A stretch of DNA of 64,000 bases, from assembly GCA_015064445.1 (NCBI GenBank), contig SVSE01000004.1, positions 1 to 64,000 on the forward strand, read 5' to 3'. The stretch comes from Oscillospiraceae bacterium. GTDB taxonomy: Bacteria > Bacillota > Clostridia > Oscillospirales > CAG-272. Position 1 is the stretch's first letter; each line of letters begins with the position of its first letter. The notes beneath the pieces are model-generated. The model made no database searches. It saw only the letters and a program-made list of their open reading frames with translations, and was not told the DNA's origin. This document shows, piece by piece, positions 28,191 through 36,123 of the stretch. Made by a program: the position numbers and the translations under genes.

Positions 28191-29285
28191 TTATTCTTCC
28201 TCTTCAGGCGCGATTGCTATGGCAATTTCTTCCCAATATTCTGAACCTTCTTTAGGATCTTTAAGGATTATTTTAATGCCTTGGAGAATACCGTCGTCAT
28301 GTGTACGGTCAATGCAAATAGCACCGTCCTTAGTTCCTGATGTCTCAAGGAACGCTCCTGATACAGCCATTTCCTCACGGAAGTCCTCTTCATTTGCATA
28401 CCAGAGGTAAACTTCAAACTTAGATGAATATCCGTCGTCGCCCCATCCCTTGCATGCTATTGCAAGTTGGTCGATTTCTGTAGGCTTATTAAATAGGATA
28501 GTAACAACAAGTGGCTTTCCGCCCTTGGCAGCAGCGTTTGGCTTGCCTTCCCAAATACCGTCAGTCAAAATACCTGACCACTCAGGAAGTGCTGGCCATC
28601 CGCCTGCATCGGATGAAACTGTAATTGTTGCGTTAGATGTGATGTTTTGAAGCTGCTTAATTTCTGTCTCATCACAGCCTTCTCTGTGGCACTCTCTCTT
28701 TCTTGCGAGAGCTACATATGTCCAACCACCATCATCAACTGCACCGTCAGCTACCCACTGATGTCCAAGTGCTGGGTTTTGTGCTGCATAAACAGCGTCT
28801 GTGTTTGACTTATGGCAAATCTGGCACTCCTCAACCTTTGTTCCTGCCTTTGTACAGGTAGGCTCAGTTGTAGCGGTTGCCCAGTTGTGTACGCCCTTTG
28901 CACAGTCGAAGCTACCTGACTGTGATGAATTGCTACCAGAATTATCGTCGTCTGTTGCTGTCTTCTCAAAGTATGCGTAGAGTATAATATCGCTTTCAAC
29001 AACAAGTGTTGTCTTAACCTTTTCAGCATCCTCGCCAGTTGATACGAGCTCATACTCCTCCTCGGTGTACCAGCCCTTGAACTTGTAGCCCTCAAGTGTT
29101 GGCTTTGGAAGCTTACCAATCTTTGCGCCGATTTCCAAAACTCTTTCGTCCTCGTCACACTCAGCATCTTCCCATTCGCTATAGTCAAATGTAACTGTGG
29201 CTGTCTTAGGTCCACAAGCTATAAGACCGAAAATCATGGTAAGAGCAAGAGCGAGGCACATCAAAATTCTAATTGTGTTTTTCAT
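28191..29285 (-). CDS. Surface lipoprotein with Listeria-Bacteroides repeat
   Basis: A 364-residue lipoprotein (lipobox L-I-A-C, Cys24). The mature part has a Listeria-Bacteroides/InlB-type repeat (about 30-110, ending GYKFKGWY and ILYAYF), a Ser/Asn linker, a segment with paired CxxC motifs that closely resembles one in the next gene (ALGHQWVADG), and a C-terminal beta-rich domain that may be F5/8-like. No catalytic motif was seen. The start has AAGGAG seven bases upstream. Presumed to be cell-wall associated and to work with the deacetylase lipoprotein downstream. Confidence 0.82.
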   Translation of the reverse strand: MKNTIRILMCLALALTMIFGLIACGPKTATVTFDYSEWEDAECDEDERVLEIGAKIGKLPKPTLEGYKFKGWYTEEEYELVSTGEDAEKVKTTLVVESDIILYAYFEKTATDDDNSGSNSSQSGSFDCAKGVHNWATATTEPTCTKAGTKVEECQICHKSNTDAVYAAQNPALGHQWVADGAVDDGGWTYVALARKRECHREGCDETEIKQLQNITSNATITVSSDAGGWPALPEWSGILTDGIWEGKPNAAAKGGKPLVVTILFNKPTEIDQLAIACKGWGDDGYSSKFEVYLWYANEEDFREEMAVSGAFLETSGTKDGAICIDRTHDDGILQGIKIILKDPKEGSEYWEEIAIAIAPEEEE

Positions 29286-29333
29286 CTCTGAAACTCCTTA
29301 TGTATTCCGCGTTCGCGGTGTATTTGCTTTATT

Positions 29334-29362
29334 ATTATAACTCTTATAGGCAAAAAAGTCAA
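29334..29362 (-). promoter_or_regulatory. Promoter of the surface lipoprotein genes
   Basis: On the minus strand TTGACT (29357-29362), 17 bp, TATAAT (29334-29339). The leader contains a small CCGCG-TT-CGCGG hairpin. Confidence 0.7.
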
Positions 29363-29398
29363 TAGAGCCAAGGGGCGAGCGCGCTTTTTCGTAGGCTT

Positions 29399-29447
29399 GC
29401 ACAAAAAATCAAGAAAATTCGTTGAGCAAAAAATTCGATTTTTGTGC
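29399..29447. repeat. Inverted repeat containing GCACAAAAATC
   Basis: GCACAAAAAATC (29399-29410) faces GATTTTTGTGC (29437-29447). The same 11-mer GCACAAAAATC lies upstream of the two LRR genes in this window. The remainder of the 309-bp gap between the lipoprotein gene and copA (29448-29560) shows nothing else apart from the copA terminator. Confidence 0.6.
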
Positions 29448-29560
29448 ATTTTGCCAAGATTAAGATGTCAAAGCGCCAAAAAAGCGCCCACCAAAAGCTG
29501 ACATTTTTCAACATTATTCAAATCGTGTGCGCGCCCAAGAACATATGTGCGTAATAAAGC

Positions 29561-29587
29561 AAGGGAAGGGCTGTGCGCCCTTCCCTT
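29561..29587 (-). terminator. Terminator of copA
   Basis: AAGGGAAGGG-CTGTGCG-CCCTTCCCTT, eight bases beyond the copA stop on the minus strand, followed by a short T-rich stretch. Confidence 0.8.
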
Positions 29588-29594
29588 GTGGTAA

Positions 29595-32054
29595 TTATTC
29601 AGCCTTGTAACCAGCCTCTGTTATGGTAGCCTTCAAGGAATCAATGTCGACCTCCTTGTCGAACACAACCTTTACAAGACCCCTTTTGTGATTTGGCTTT
29701 ACCTCCTTAACGCCCTCGATTGCCTCAAGCGCGCTCTTAACTCTCGCCTCGCAGTGTGGGCACATCATTCCCGACACCTTAATTACTGTTACCATTCCGT
29801 TTTCCTCTTCTCTTTCTGTATTTTCAAGCTTCTTTATCGGCTTAAAGAAATTCAATCTAAGCGCATTCGTAACAACGCAAACACTCGACAGGCTCATAGC
29901 AAGCGCGCCTATCATCGGACTTAGCGTAAAGCCAACCGACGCAAGCGCTCCCGAGGCTATCGGAATTGCGATTACATTGTAAAAGAACGCCCAAAATAGG
30001 TTTTGTCTTATGTTTGCAAGCGTTGCTTGACCTAATTTTATTGCGTTGCAGGCATCAAGGGGCTCTCCCCTCATAATTACTGCCTCTGCTGTGTCAATTG
30101 CAATATCAGTTCCTGCGCCTATTGCGACTCCGATATCGGCCCTTGCAAGGGCAGGCGCGTCGTTTACACCATCGCCAAGCATTATAACCTTGCCCTGCTC
30201 CCTTAGGCTCGCTATTGCTTTTTCCTTTTCGTTTGGCAAAACGCCTGCGATTATCTCATCAATTCCGATTTCATCTGCGATAGCGCGTGCTGTTCTTTCG
30301 TTATCTCCCGTTATCATAACTGCACGGAAGCCATTTTTCTTAAGCCAAGCGATTGCCTGTGCGCTACTTTCCTTGACTGTATCACGGACTCCGATAAGAC
30401 CTATGAGTTTGCCATTCAAGGCAAAATATAGCGGAGTTGCGCCCTTATCTGCCATTTCGAGAGCTTTTTCAGCAAAATCCTCAGGAATGTGTGCATAATT
30501 TGATACGAAATTCGCCTTTCCACCAGCGATTGTGCCAGCGCCTACGGTTGCCAAAACGCCACTTCCTGTAACCGAGGAGAACTCACTCGACTCCTCAAAG
30601 GACACGCCCTGCTCCTCGCCCTTATTCATAATTGCACGCGCCAAAGGATGCTCGCTCTTTTGCTCTGCCGACATAGCAAGGCTCAAAAGCTCCTTGTGGC
30701 TAAGAGAATCAATCGGCACAAGCTCACTTACATGCATTTGACCACTTGTAAGAGTTCCTGTTTTATCAAAGGCGACAATTTGTGCCCTGCCTATTCCCTC
30801 AAGCGCCTCGGCTGTTTTGAATAGAACTCCGTTTTTAGCGCCAACTCCACTTCCTACCATTATTGCGACAGGCGTTGCAAGTCCGAGCGCACACGGACAG
30901 CTTATTACAAGCACCGATATTCCACGACCGATTGCGTAGCTAAATTCGGCATCTAAAATCAGCCATATTCCCGTTACTATAAGCGCTATTGTTATTATCG
31001 TTGGTACAAAAATTCCAGACACTCTGTCGGATATTTTGGCAATCGGCGCCTTTGTAGCAGTGGCATCTGTTACTGTTTTTATAATTTGAGCAATTACGGT
31101 TTCGTTGCCTGTGCGCTCTGCCCTACATTTGATAAAGCCTGCACGGCTTACAGTAGATGCCGAAACGCTATCGCCCTCTTTTTTATCGACAGGAACGCTC
31201 TCGCCTGTAAGAGAGGATTCATCAACGCTCGCCTCTCCCTCAATCACAATCGAGTCAGCAGGAATGCTCTCGCCAGCCCTTATAACGAATATATCGCCCT
31301 TTACAAGAGAGGACGCAGGCACGACAATCTCTTGACCGTCCCTTATAACCGTTGCGAGCTTTGGTGTTAAGTCGATTAGCGATTTTAGTGCCGAGGTGGT
31401 TCTTCCCTTTGCCCTCGCCTCAAGGATTTTACCTAAGGTAATCAGAGTTAAAATCATTGCCGAGCTATCAAAATAGAGCTGATGCAAATATTCAGATGCG
31501 TCAGGGGCAAAAATCATTGAAATTAAGAGATAAAGGCTATATGCCCACGACACGCCCGAGCCGAGAGCAACGAGAGTGTCCATATTCGGAGATAGCTTTA
31601 TAAGAGAGCGCGCTCCATTTACGAAGAATTTGCCATTTATTATGATTATCGCAAGCGACAAAAGCGCTTGAAGTGATGCGATTATCACAGGCCTCTCAGT
31701 TAAGAGCGACGGAAGCGGAAGGTTCCACATTGAATAGCCCATTGAGATATACATAAGAGGCACAAGAATAGCGATTGAGAGGAAAAATCTTTTTTTGAGC
31801 CTTGGCGTTTCCTTGTCCAAAAAGCGCTCTGATGTGTCGCTAATTTGCTCATTTTCATCAATTTTCATAGCATTATAGCCCGCACTCTGCACTGCGCTGA
31901 TAACGCCTTGCTCGTCTGCGCTTCCATAGACCGTCGCACTATGCGTCAAAAGACTGACAGCGCAATCCTCGACTCCGTCAACTCCCTTTATCGCCCTTTC
32001 GACACGGGCAACGCAGGCGCTACAGGTCATACCAGAAATTTCATATTTCTCCAC
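29595..32054 (-). CDS. copA: Copper-exporting P1B-type ATPase with N- and C-terminal HMA domains
   Basis: Pumps Cu(I) out of the cytoplasm using ATP. The 819-residue product has an N-terminal heavy-metal-associated domain (GMTCSAC), eight membrane helices, the ion-binding VISCPCALG, the phosphorylated Asp in DKTGTLTSG, the TGES actuator motif and the GDGVNDAPAL hinge. A second HMA domain with MMCPHCEAR sits at the C terminus, after the last membrane helices; CopZ chaperones usually are separate proteins. The most likely start is a GTG (32052-32054), because GGAGG lies eight bases upstream; another GTG three codons earlier overlaps that site. The gene has a strong promoter with a perfect palindrome over its -10. 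Confidence 0.95.
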   Translation of the reverse strand: MEKYEISGMTCSACVARVERAIKGVDGVEDCAVSLLTHSATVYGSADEQGVISAVQSAGYNAMKIDENEQISDTSERFLDKETPRLKKRFFLSIAILVPLMYISMGYSMWNLPLPSLLTERPVIIASLQALLSLAIIIINGKFFVNGARSLIKLSPNMDTLVALGSGVSWAYSLYLLISMIFAPDASEYLHQLYFDSSAMILTLITLGKILEARAKGRTTSALKSLIDLTPKLATVIRDGQEIVVPASSLVKGDIFVIRAGESIPADSIVIEGEASVDESSLTGESVPVDKKEGDSVSASTVSRAGFIKCRAERTGNETVIAQIIKTVTDATATKAPIAKISDRVSGIFVPTIITIALIVTGIWLILDAEFSYAIGRGISVLVISCPCALGLATPVAIMVGSGVGAKNGVLFKTAEALEGIGRAQIVAFDKTGTLTSGQMHVSELVPIDSLSHKELLSLAMSAEQKSEHPLARAIMNKGEEQGVSFEESSEFSSVTGSGVLATVGAGTIAGGKANFVSNYAHIPEDFAEKALEMADKGATPLYFALNGKLIGLIGVRDTVKESSAQAIAWLKKNGFRAVMITGDNERTARAIADEIGIDEIIAGVLPNEKEKAIASLREQGKVIMLGDGVNDAPALARADIGVAIGAGTDIAIDTAEAVIMRGEPLDACNAIKLGQATLANIRQNLFWAFFYNVIAIPIASGALASVGFTLSPMIGALAMSLSSVCVVTNALRLNFFKPIKKLENTEREEENGMVTVIKVSGMMCPHCEARVKSALEAIEGVKEVKPNHKRGLVKVVFDKEVDIDSLKATITEAGYKAE

Positions 32055-32080
32055 TCGACTCACCTCCTCGCTTTTTTCGT

Positions 32081-32113
32081 AATTATTATATAATAATTAT
32101 TTTCGAAAGTCAA
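32081..32113 (-). promoter_or_regulatory. copA promoter with palindrome over the -10
   Basis: On the minus strand TTGACT (32108-32113), 17 bp, TATAAT (32085-32090). A perfect 18-bp palindrome (32081-32098) covers the -10 and could be a repressor operator, although an AT-only palindrome may also be chance. Confidence 0.65.
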
Positions 32114-32117
32114 CAAA

Positions 32118-32142
32118 AAATCCCGATTTTTAATCGGGATTT
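32118..32142 (-). terminator. Terminator of mntP
   Basis: AAATCCCGATT-TTT-AATCGGGATTT, just beyond the mntP stop codon. Confidence 0.88.
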
Positions 32143-32144
32143 CC

Positions 32145-32726
32145 TTAGAAAAAGCTACTTATAAAGATTTCAAGACCTATGAAAATTAGGATTGCTCCGC
32201 CCAAAATGCTCGCCTTATGGGAGAATTTTTTGCCCACATGGACGCCTATTTTCACTCCAACAAAGCAAATTCCAATTGTTACTGTGGCGATTATAAGTGC
32301 ACAAATCAAGGCTGGAATAAAGGTGTATTCAGCTATGGTAAAGCCAACGGAGAGTGCGTCAATTGAGGTGGCGATTCCCTGTGCGATAAGAAGTGAAAGC
32401 GCAAGTGGCTTGCACTCTGCCTCCTCATCCTTGCCCTTGATGCCGTCATAGAGCATTTTTCCACCTATGTATCCAAGAAGTGCGAGGGCAATCCACGGGA
32501 TAAATGCCTCAAGAGCCTTGAATTTTTGAACAATTGTATGAACGAGAATCCAGCCGATAAGTGGCATAAGCGCCTGAAAGAATGCGAACATTCCCGATAT
32601 GCCGAGCGCCTTTTTATTGCTCATACAGGGCTCATTAAGTCCGTTTGCAAGCGACACCGAAAAGGCGTCCATTGCAAGACCTATTCCGAGCAATATGCTC
32701 TCAAAAAAGAACCAAAAATCAAGCAT
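32145..32726 (-). CDS. mntP: Manganese efflux pump MntP
   Basis: Exports Mn(II) in an unknown energised manner. The 193-residue product has six predicted membrane helices in two repeats; each repeat begins with the conserved acidic motif, GLAMDAFSVSLANG at the N terminus and GIATSIDALSVG in the second half. The ATG at 32724-32726 overlaps the stop codon of the WYL regulator by eight bases, and AGGGAG lies seven bases upstream. The open frame continues 29 codons further upstream, but that part lies inside the regulator gene. The well-known Mn riboswitch (yybP-ykoY) is not visible; control by the coupled WYL protein is likely. Confidence 0.92.
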   Translation of the reverse strand: MLDFWFFFESILLGIGLAMDAFSVSLANGLNEPCMSNKKALGISGMFAFFQALMPLIGWILVHTIVQKFKALEAFIPWIALALLGYIGGKMLYDGIKGKDEEAECKPLALSLLIAQGIATSIDALSVGFTIAEYTFIPALICALIIATVTIGICFVGVKIGVHVGKKFSHKASILGGAILIFIGLEIFISSFF

Positions 32727-33735
32727 TCTTATCTCCCTTGCTGGTCTTGTACATATAGTAAAGCTCCTGCGCGTAGTCCTTAACATCGTGAACAACGGTA
32801 GGTGGCGAAACAACCTTTAGCTTGTCGCCAAACGAGCAACACCAGGCAATAAACATAGGACTGATTTGAACATCGCTCTCAAAAACGATTTTCTCGCCCT
32901 TTTTGCTCATTTTTATATCGCCAAATTTGTCAAAAATTACATCAATTAGCGACACATCAGCCTCAAAAACGACATTTTTGCGCTCTCCTGTATACATTGA
33001 GAACACCTGTCTTTTGTGACGCTGAACATCGAAGTCTATAGTTTCTGGAGTTGGAGTGATTTCCTCATCAAGAACTCTTACTCTCTCCATACGGTCAACG
33101 CGATAGTGCGACATGCTTCCGTGCTTGTCATCGTAGCACAAAAGGTAATACTTATCGTCTGAAAAAACGGTTGCGTACGGATTAACCTTGTAGAGCCTTG
33201 CCTCTCCGTCGGAGTTGGTCTTATATGCTCTTTCGTGGCTCAAATCGTACTTGAAGTATGTAAATTCTATCTTCTTTTTGTCATTTATCGCATTTGCAAT
33301 TTCGTTTACAGTGTAATATATGTGCTCGTTTGTGCTTTTAGTCGTGTTAAATTCAACGATATTTTGCTTTAAAACCTCAGCACGACGACTTCCTGCAAGA
33401 TGCGCTATCTTGTCAACGAGCGCTCTTGTCTTCTTATCGGTAATAAAGGACGATGCCTGAACTGCGTCCATAAGAATACGAAGCTCGGTAACATCAAAGT
33501 CTCCTCTGTCAACGCTATACTCGTTTGACGCACCACGCACACATTCCACCTCGTAGCCGAAGTGGTTAAGGGTTTTTATATCATCGTAAAGCGTTCTTCT
33601 GTCGCAATCAATGCCCATTTCAGCAAGCCTTTCAAGAATTTCGGGCGTGCCCATAGGATGCTCTGCATCGGTGTTTTGACAAAGAAGCTCCCAAAGCTTC
33701 AAAAGCTTTATTTTGTTTGGTTTTTCAGTCTTCAT
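32719..33735 (-). CDS. WYL-domain transcriptional regulator
   Basis: A 338-residue regulator with an N-terminal winged helix (about 5-65, with GTPEILERLAEMGIDCDRRTLYDDIKTL-type layout), a linker and a WYL domain, which binds ligands or nucleic acids, followed by a C-terminal WCX-like extension. YafY/DeoR-type members regulate neighbouring genes. The start is the ATG at 33733-33735 after AAGGAG; 39 in-frame codons upstream belong to the promoter region and terminator. The stop codon is embedded in the mntP start (ATGCTTGA), so the two are translated together and the regulator is probably concerned with mntP. Confidence 0.88.
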   Translation of the reverse strand: MKTEKPNKIKLLKLWELLCQNTDAEHPMGTPEILERLAEMGIDCDRRTLYDDIKTLNHFGYEVECVRGASNEYSVDRGDFDVTELRILMDAVQASSFITDKKTRALVDKIAHLAGSRRAEVLKQNIVEFNTTKSTNEHIYYTVNEIANAINDKKKIEFTYFKYDLSHERAYKTNSDGEARLYKVNPYATVFSDDKYYLLCYDDKHGSMSHYRVDRMERVRVLDEEITPTPETIDFDVQRHKRQVFSMYTGERKNVVFEADVSLIDVIFDKFGDIKMSKKGEKIVFESDVQISPMFIAWCCSFGDKLKVVSPPTVVHDVKDYAQELYYMYKTSKGDKNA

Positions 33736-33763
33736 TATTCTATCTCCTTGATATGCTGTCTTG

Positions 33764-33792
33764 ATTTTATCACATCTTGGCGCATTTGTAAA
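33764..33792 (-). promoter_or_regulatory. Promoter of the WYL regulator and mntP
   Basis: On the minus strand TTTACA (33787-33792), 17 bp, TAAAAT (33764-33769). Confidence 0.7.
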
Positions 33793-33804
33793 GGGCGATA
33801 AATA

Positions 33805-33832
33805 AAAAATCACCTCGTTTGAGGTGATTTTT
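33805..33832 (-). terminator. Terminator of the first LRR gene
   Basis: AAAAATCACCTC-GTTT-GAGGTGATTTTT, three bases beyond the stop codon. Confidence 0.9.
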
Positions 33833-33835
33833 GTA

Positions 33836-35737
33836 TTATTCTTGGTCTTCATTACTTGGCAACAAAGCCTCTACCATTTGGGGCGCAACGCTTTGAACTG
33901 TTACAGTAGAAAGAGTGTAGCCACTGTTGTCTGTATAGGTTTTCTTTATTGCCGATTCCTCGTTTTGTGCATAGGTCTTTTGAACGAGCTCTGTTTTTGT
34001 GCCATCAGAAACAAGCAATCCAAAGGCAAGCTCAAGATTTTGCATATTTTCAAGGCTAAAGCCAGAGATAAAGTAGTTGTAATTTTCATAGCTAAGCTCG
34101 CTAATATCAACCTGAATTACGCCCTTGTTTCCAGAAACAACAACACGACCATCTTCAAAGAAGCTCTCGCCGAGGTAGGTTGGATTTACAACGAAGATGC
34201 TAACAACGAGCTCTGTGCCATCGTGATATGAAAGATACTCGTCGAGCAATTCCTTCTTCACCTCAAAGCCACTTGTAAGACCACTTCTGCTTGTGTTTTC
34301 CTTATAGGAATAGCCAACAGATGTAAAGATAGGGTCTGGATTTTCGGTTTTGTTTGCTACGGTGCACCTTTCCCAGTTTTGACAAACTGTAGTCTTAAGT
34401 CCCTTGCTTGCAAAGCCATCAGGATATGTAAAGGTTGTTACAAGATTATGCTCAGAAGCAATTCCGGCAAGAGCAGTTGCACAAACTATGCAATTACCGC
34501 CACTTGTACAACTATTTACGCTTGCAGGCTTCTCGTGTCCGTTAAAGAAGACCTCGCACTTTTTTGAAAGTGGAGTGTTGAGCTTAATTCTATCAGTTCC
34601 CTCTCCCTTAACAATCGCGTTCATAACAGGGTCGTTATTATAGCTGTCGTTTGAGAAGGTAACCGTAACGCTTGCGGTTGTGAAATAGAAGTTTATGTTT
34701 TTGCTTGCACCAACTTGACCAAACACCTGTGTTGCGAACGAAACGCTAACTGACGGGAACCAAATGTCGGTGAGTGCGGTGCACTTTTCAAAGCAATAGT
34801 TTCCAACCGACGTAAGTCTTGATGAGAAAACTACTTTCTGAAGACTCTTGCAGTCGGCAAATACGTGGTTAGGAAGCGTGGTAACGCTTTCAGGGATAAC
34901 GATTGATGAAATCTTTGTTCCTCTTAAAGCCTCGCTGGAAATGCTTGTTACTCCGTTCCAAATCTTAACGTTTTCAAGAGCGTTGCATCCGTTGAACATC
35001 TTTTGGTTCATTCTGTTAGTGCCGCTCATGAAGGTGTAAAGGTTGTTAACGGTTGTAAGCGCCTTGCATCCGTTGAACATATAGTCGGTTGCATAGTTTA
35101 TTTTTTGTCCCTCTCCGTTAACAAACGCTTCTTCAGGGAGTGTTACCGTTACAAGGCTATCACAATATTCAAAAACTGAATAGGTAGAGTTTGGATGATT
35201 GAAATTCATCATCGAAACGTCAAGCTCAGTAAGAGCCTTACAGTACTGAAAAGCTTTAAAGGTTCCGTCTGCGATAAAGCTCAATCCCTCGTTAAGCTTA
35301 ATTTCAACAACGTTTGTAAAGCCATTGAAACATCTGTATTGGTTGCTGTTAGCGTTAGAGGAGTCGAGAAAATCGATTGACCCGGGAAGCTCTGTTCTTA
35401 TAACACTATTAACAGTAAACGTGTAGCCAAGCTTAGCGCTAATTCCGCTAAAATCCCACCAAAGGCAAACTCCGTTAGCTTCGGATCCCCCCTTGGTCAA
35501 CAAATAAACGGTCGGAACGGTATAATAATTTGTACCGTCAGACAAAACGGTACGGGCAATAGCACCGTCATCCTTTTTGTCACCAATGTCGGTTCTTCCG
35601 ATTGCCTCATCAAAAAGCGTAAGCTCTCCGAAAGCGTTGCTAGTAGACGGCTTTATTGTGTCCGCGCTTACCGAAACGGCAAAAACGCACGCAACAATCG
35701 CAACTATGGCAACAAAAAGAAATAGTCTTTTCTTCAT
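33836..35737 (-). CDS. Secreted BspA-type leucine-rich repeat protein, paralogue 1
   Basis: A 633-residue exported protein with a signal peptide (cleavage near SVSADT, residue 26) and no lipobox. The middle (about 130-370) consists of LRR_5/BspA-type repeats, for example the blocks around ISSIVIPESVTTLPNHVF and ADCKSLQKVVFSSRLTSVG, a fold often used for adhesion. A Cys-containing linker and a beta-rich C-terminal domain (about 480-633) follow. The signal peptide and the C-terminal domain match the plus-strand gene at 43449, so the two are paralogues. No cell-wall anchor motif is visible, so the C-terminal domain may attach the protein to the surface. A ten-base G tract lies upstream of its promoter. 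Confidence 0.87.
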   Translation of the reverse strand: MKKRLFLFVAIVAIVACVFAVSVSADTIKPSTSNAFGELTLFDEAIGRTDIGDKKDDGAIARTVLSDGTNYYTVPTVYLLTKGGSEANGVCLWWDFSGISAKLGYTFTVNSVIRTELPGSIDFLDSSNANSNQYRCFNGFTNVVEIKLNEGLSFIADGTFKAFQYCKALTELDVSMMNFNHPNSTYSVFEYCDSLVTVTLPEEAFVNGEGQKINYATDYMFNGCKALTTVNNLYTFMSGTNRMNQKMFNGCNALENVKIWNGVTSISSEALRGTKISSIVIPESVTTLPNHVFADCKSLQKVVFSSRLTSVGNYCFEKCTALTDIWFPSVSVSFATQVFGQVGASKNINFYFTTASVTVTFSNDSYNNDPVMNAIVKGEGTDRIKLNTPLSKKCEVFFNGHEKPASVNSCTSGGNCIVCATALAGIASEHNLVTTFTYPDGFASKGLKTTVCQNWERCTVANKTENPDPIFTSVGYSYKENTSRSGLTSGFEVKKELLDEYLSYHDGTELVVSIFVVNPTYLGESFFEDGRVVVSGNKGVIQVDISELSYENYNYFISGFSLENMQNLELAFGLLVSDGTKTELVQKTYAQNEESAIKKTYTDNSGYTLSTVTVQSVAPQMVEALLPSNEDQE

Positions 35738-35780
35738 ATGTTTTACTCCTTTTTAAAGTTATATAAGCTTTTACATAATA

Positions 35781-35849
35781 ATTTTAACATATTTTTATAA
35801 TATATGTCAATATGCACAATAAACAAATCCCCCCCCCCGATTTTTGTGC
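35781..35849 (-). promoter_or_regulatory. LRR paralogue 1 promoter with upstream G10 tract
   Basis: On the minus strand, reading toward the gene: GCACAAAAATC (35839-35849), immediately a run of ten G (plus-strand C10 at 35829-35838), 18 bp, TTGACA (35805-35810), 18 bp, TAAAAT (35781-35786). The tract is in the place where length changes could alter promoter strength. Confidence 0.65.
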
Positions 35850-35855
35850 ACAAAG

Positions 35856-35887
35856 CACAAAACCGCAGATTTCTCTGCGGTTTTGTG
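35856..35887 (-). terminator. Terminator downstream of rubrerythrin
   Basis: CACAAAACCGCAGA-TTTC-TCTGCGGTTTTGTG. It lies beyond the repeat elements at 35902-36121 and probably ends the icd-rbr transcript. Confidence 0.85.
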
Positions 35888-35901
35888 TTATTCATGCCCT
35901 C

Positions 35902-36121
35902 TCGGTTGATTAGAACAAGTTGGGTTAGGCGCAGCTCGCGCTTTAAAGTCTTTAGAGCAAGCAAGACAAGGCGCACCCTGCTCTTTCAAGACCCCAGGGT
36001 TTTCGATTGATTAGAACGAGTTAGGCTAGGCGCAACGGAAACCGCGGACGAAGGTGTACTCCTCGTACATCAAGGTCGTGGTTGAGTAGCAACAACGCAT
36101 AACAAAGTTATAATCGGTCGA
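35902..36121. repeat. Dispersed repeat family B, one partial and one complete copy
   Basis: A complete 119-bp copy (36003-36121) has terminal inverted repeats: TCGATTGATTAGAAC at the left and GTTATAATCGGTCGA at the right. Its core contains GACGAAGG, a small hairpin, AAGGTCG and GAGTAGCAACAACGCA. A partial copy with the same left end (TCGGTTGATTAGAAC) precedes it at 35902-36002. Related copies occur at 53669-54090. No coding potential was seen. The complete copy stops two bases from the rubrerythrin stop codon. A MITE-like element is the simplest reading. Confidence 0.7.
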
Positions 36122-36123
36122 AA

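Noticed and set aside
32081-32098. Definite CopY/CsoR operator
   Set aside because: The palindrome contains only A and T and lacks the recognisable cop-box bases. It is reported only as a possible operator.
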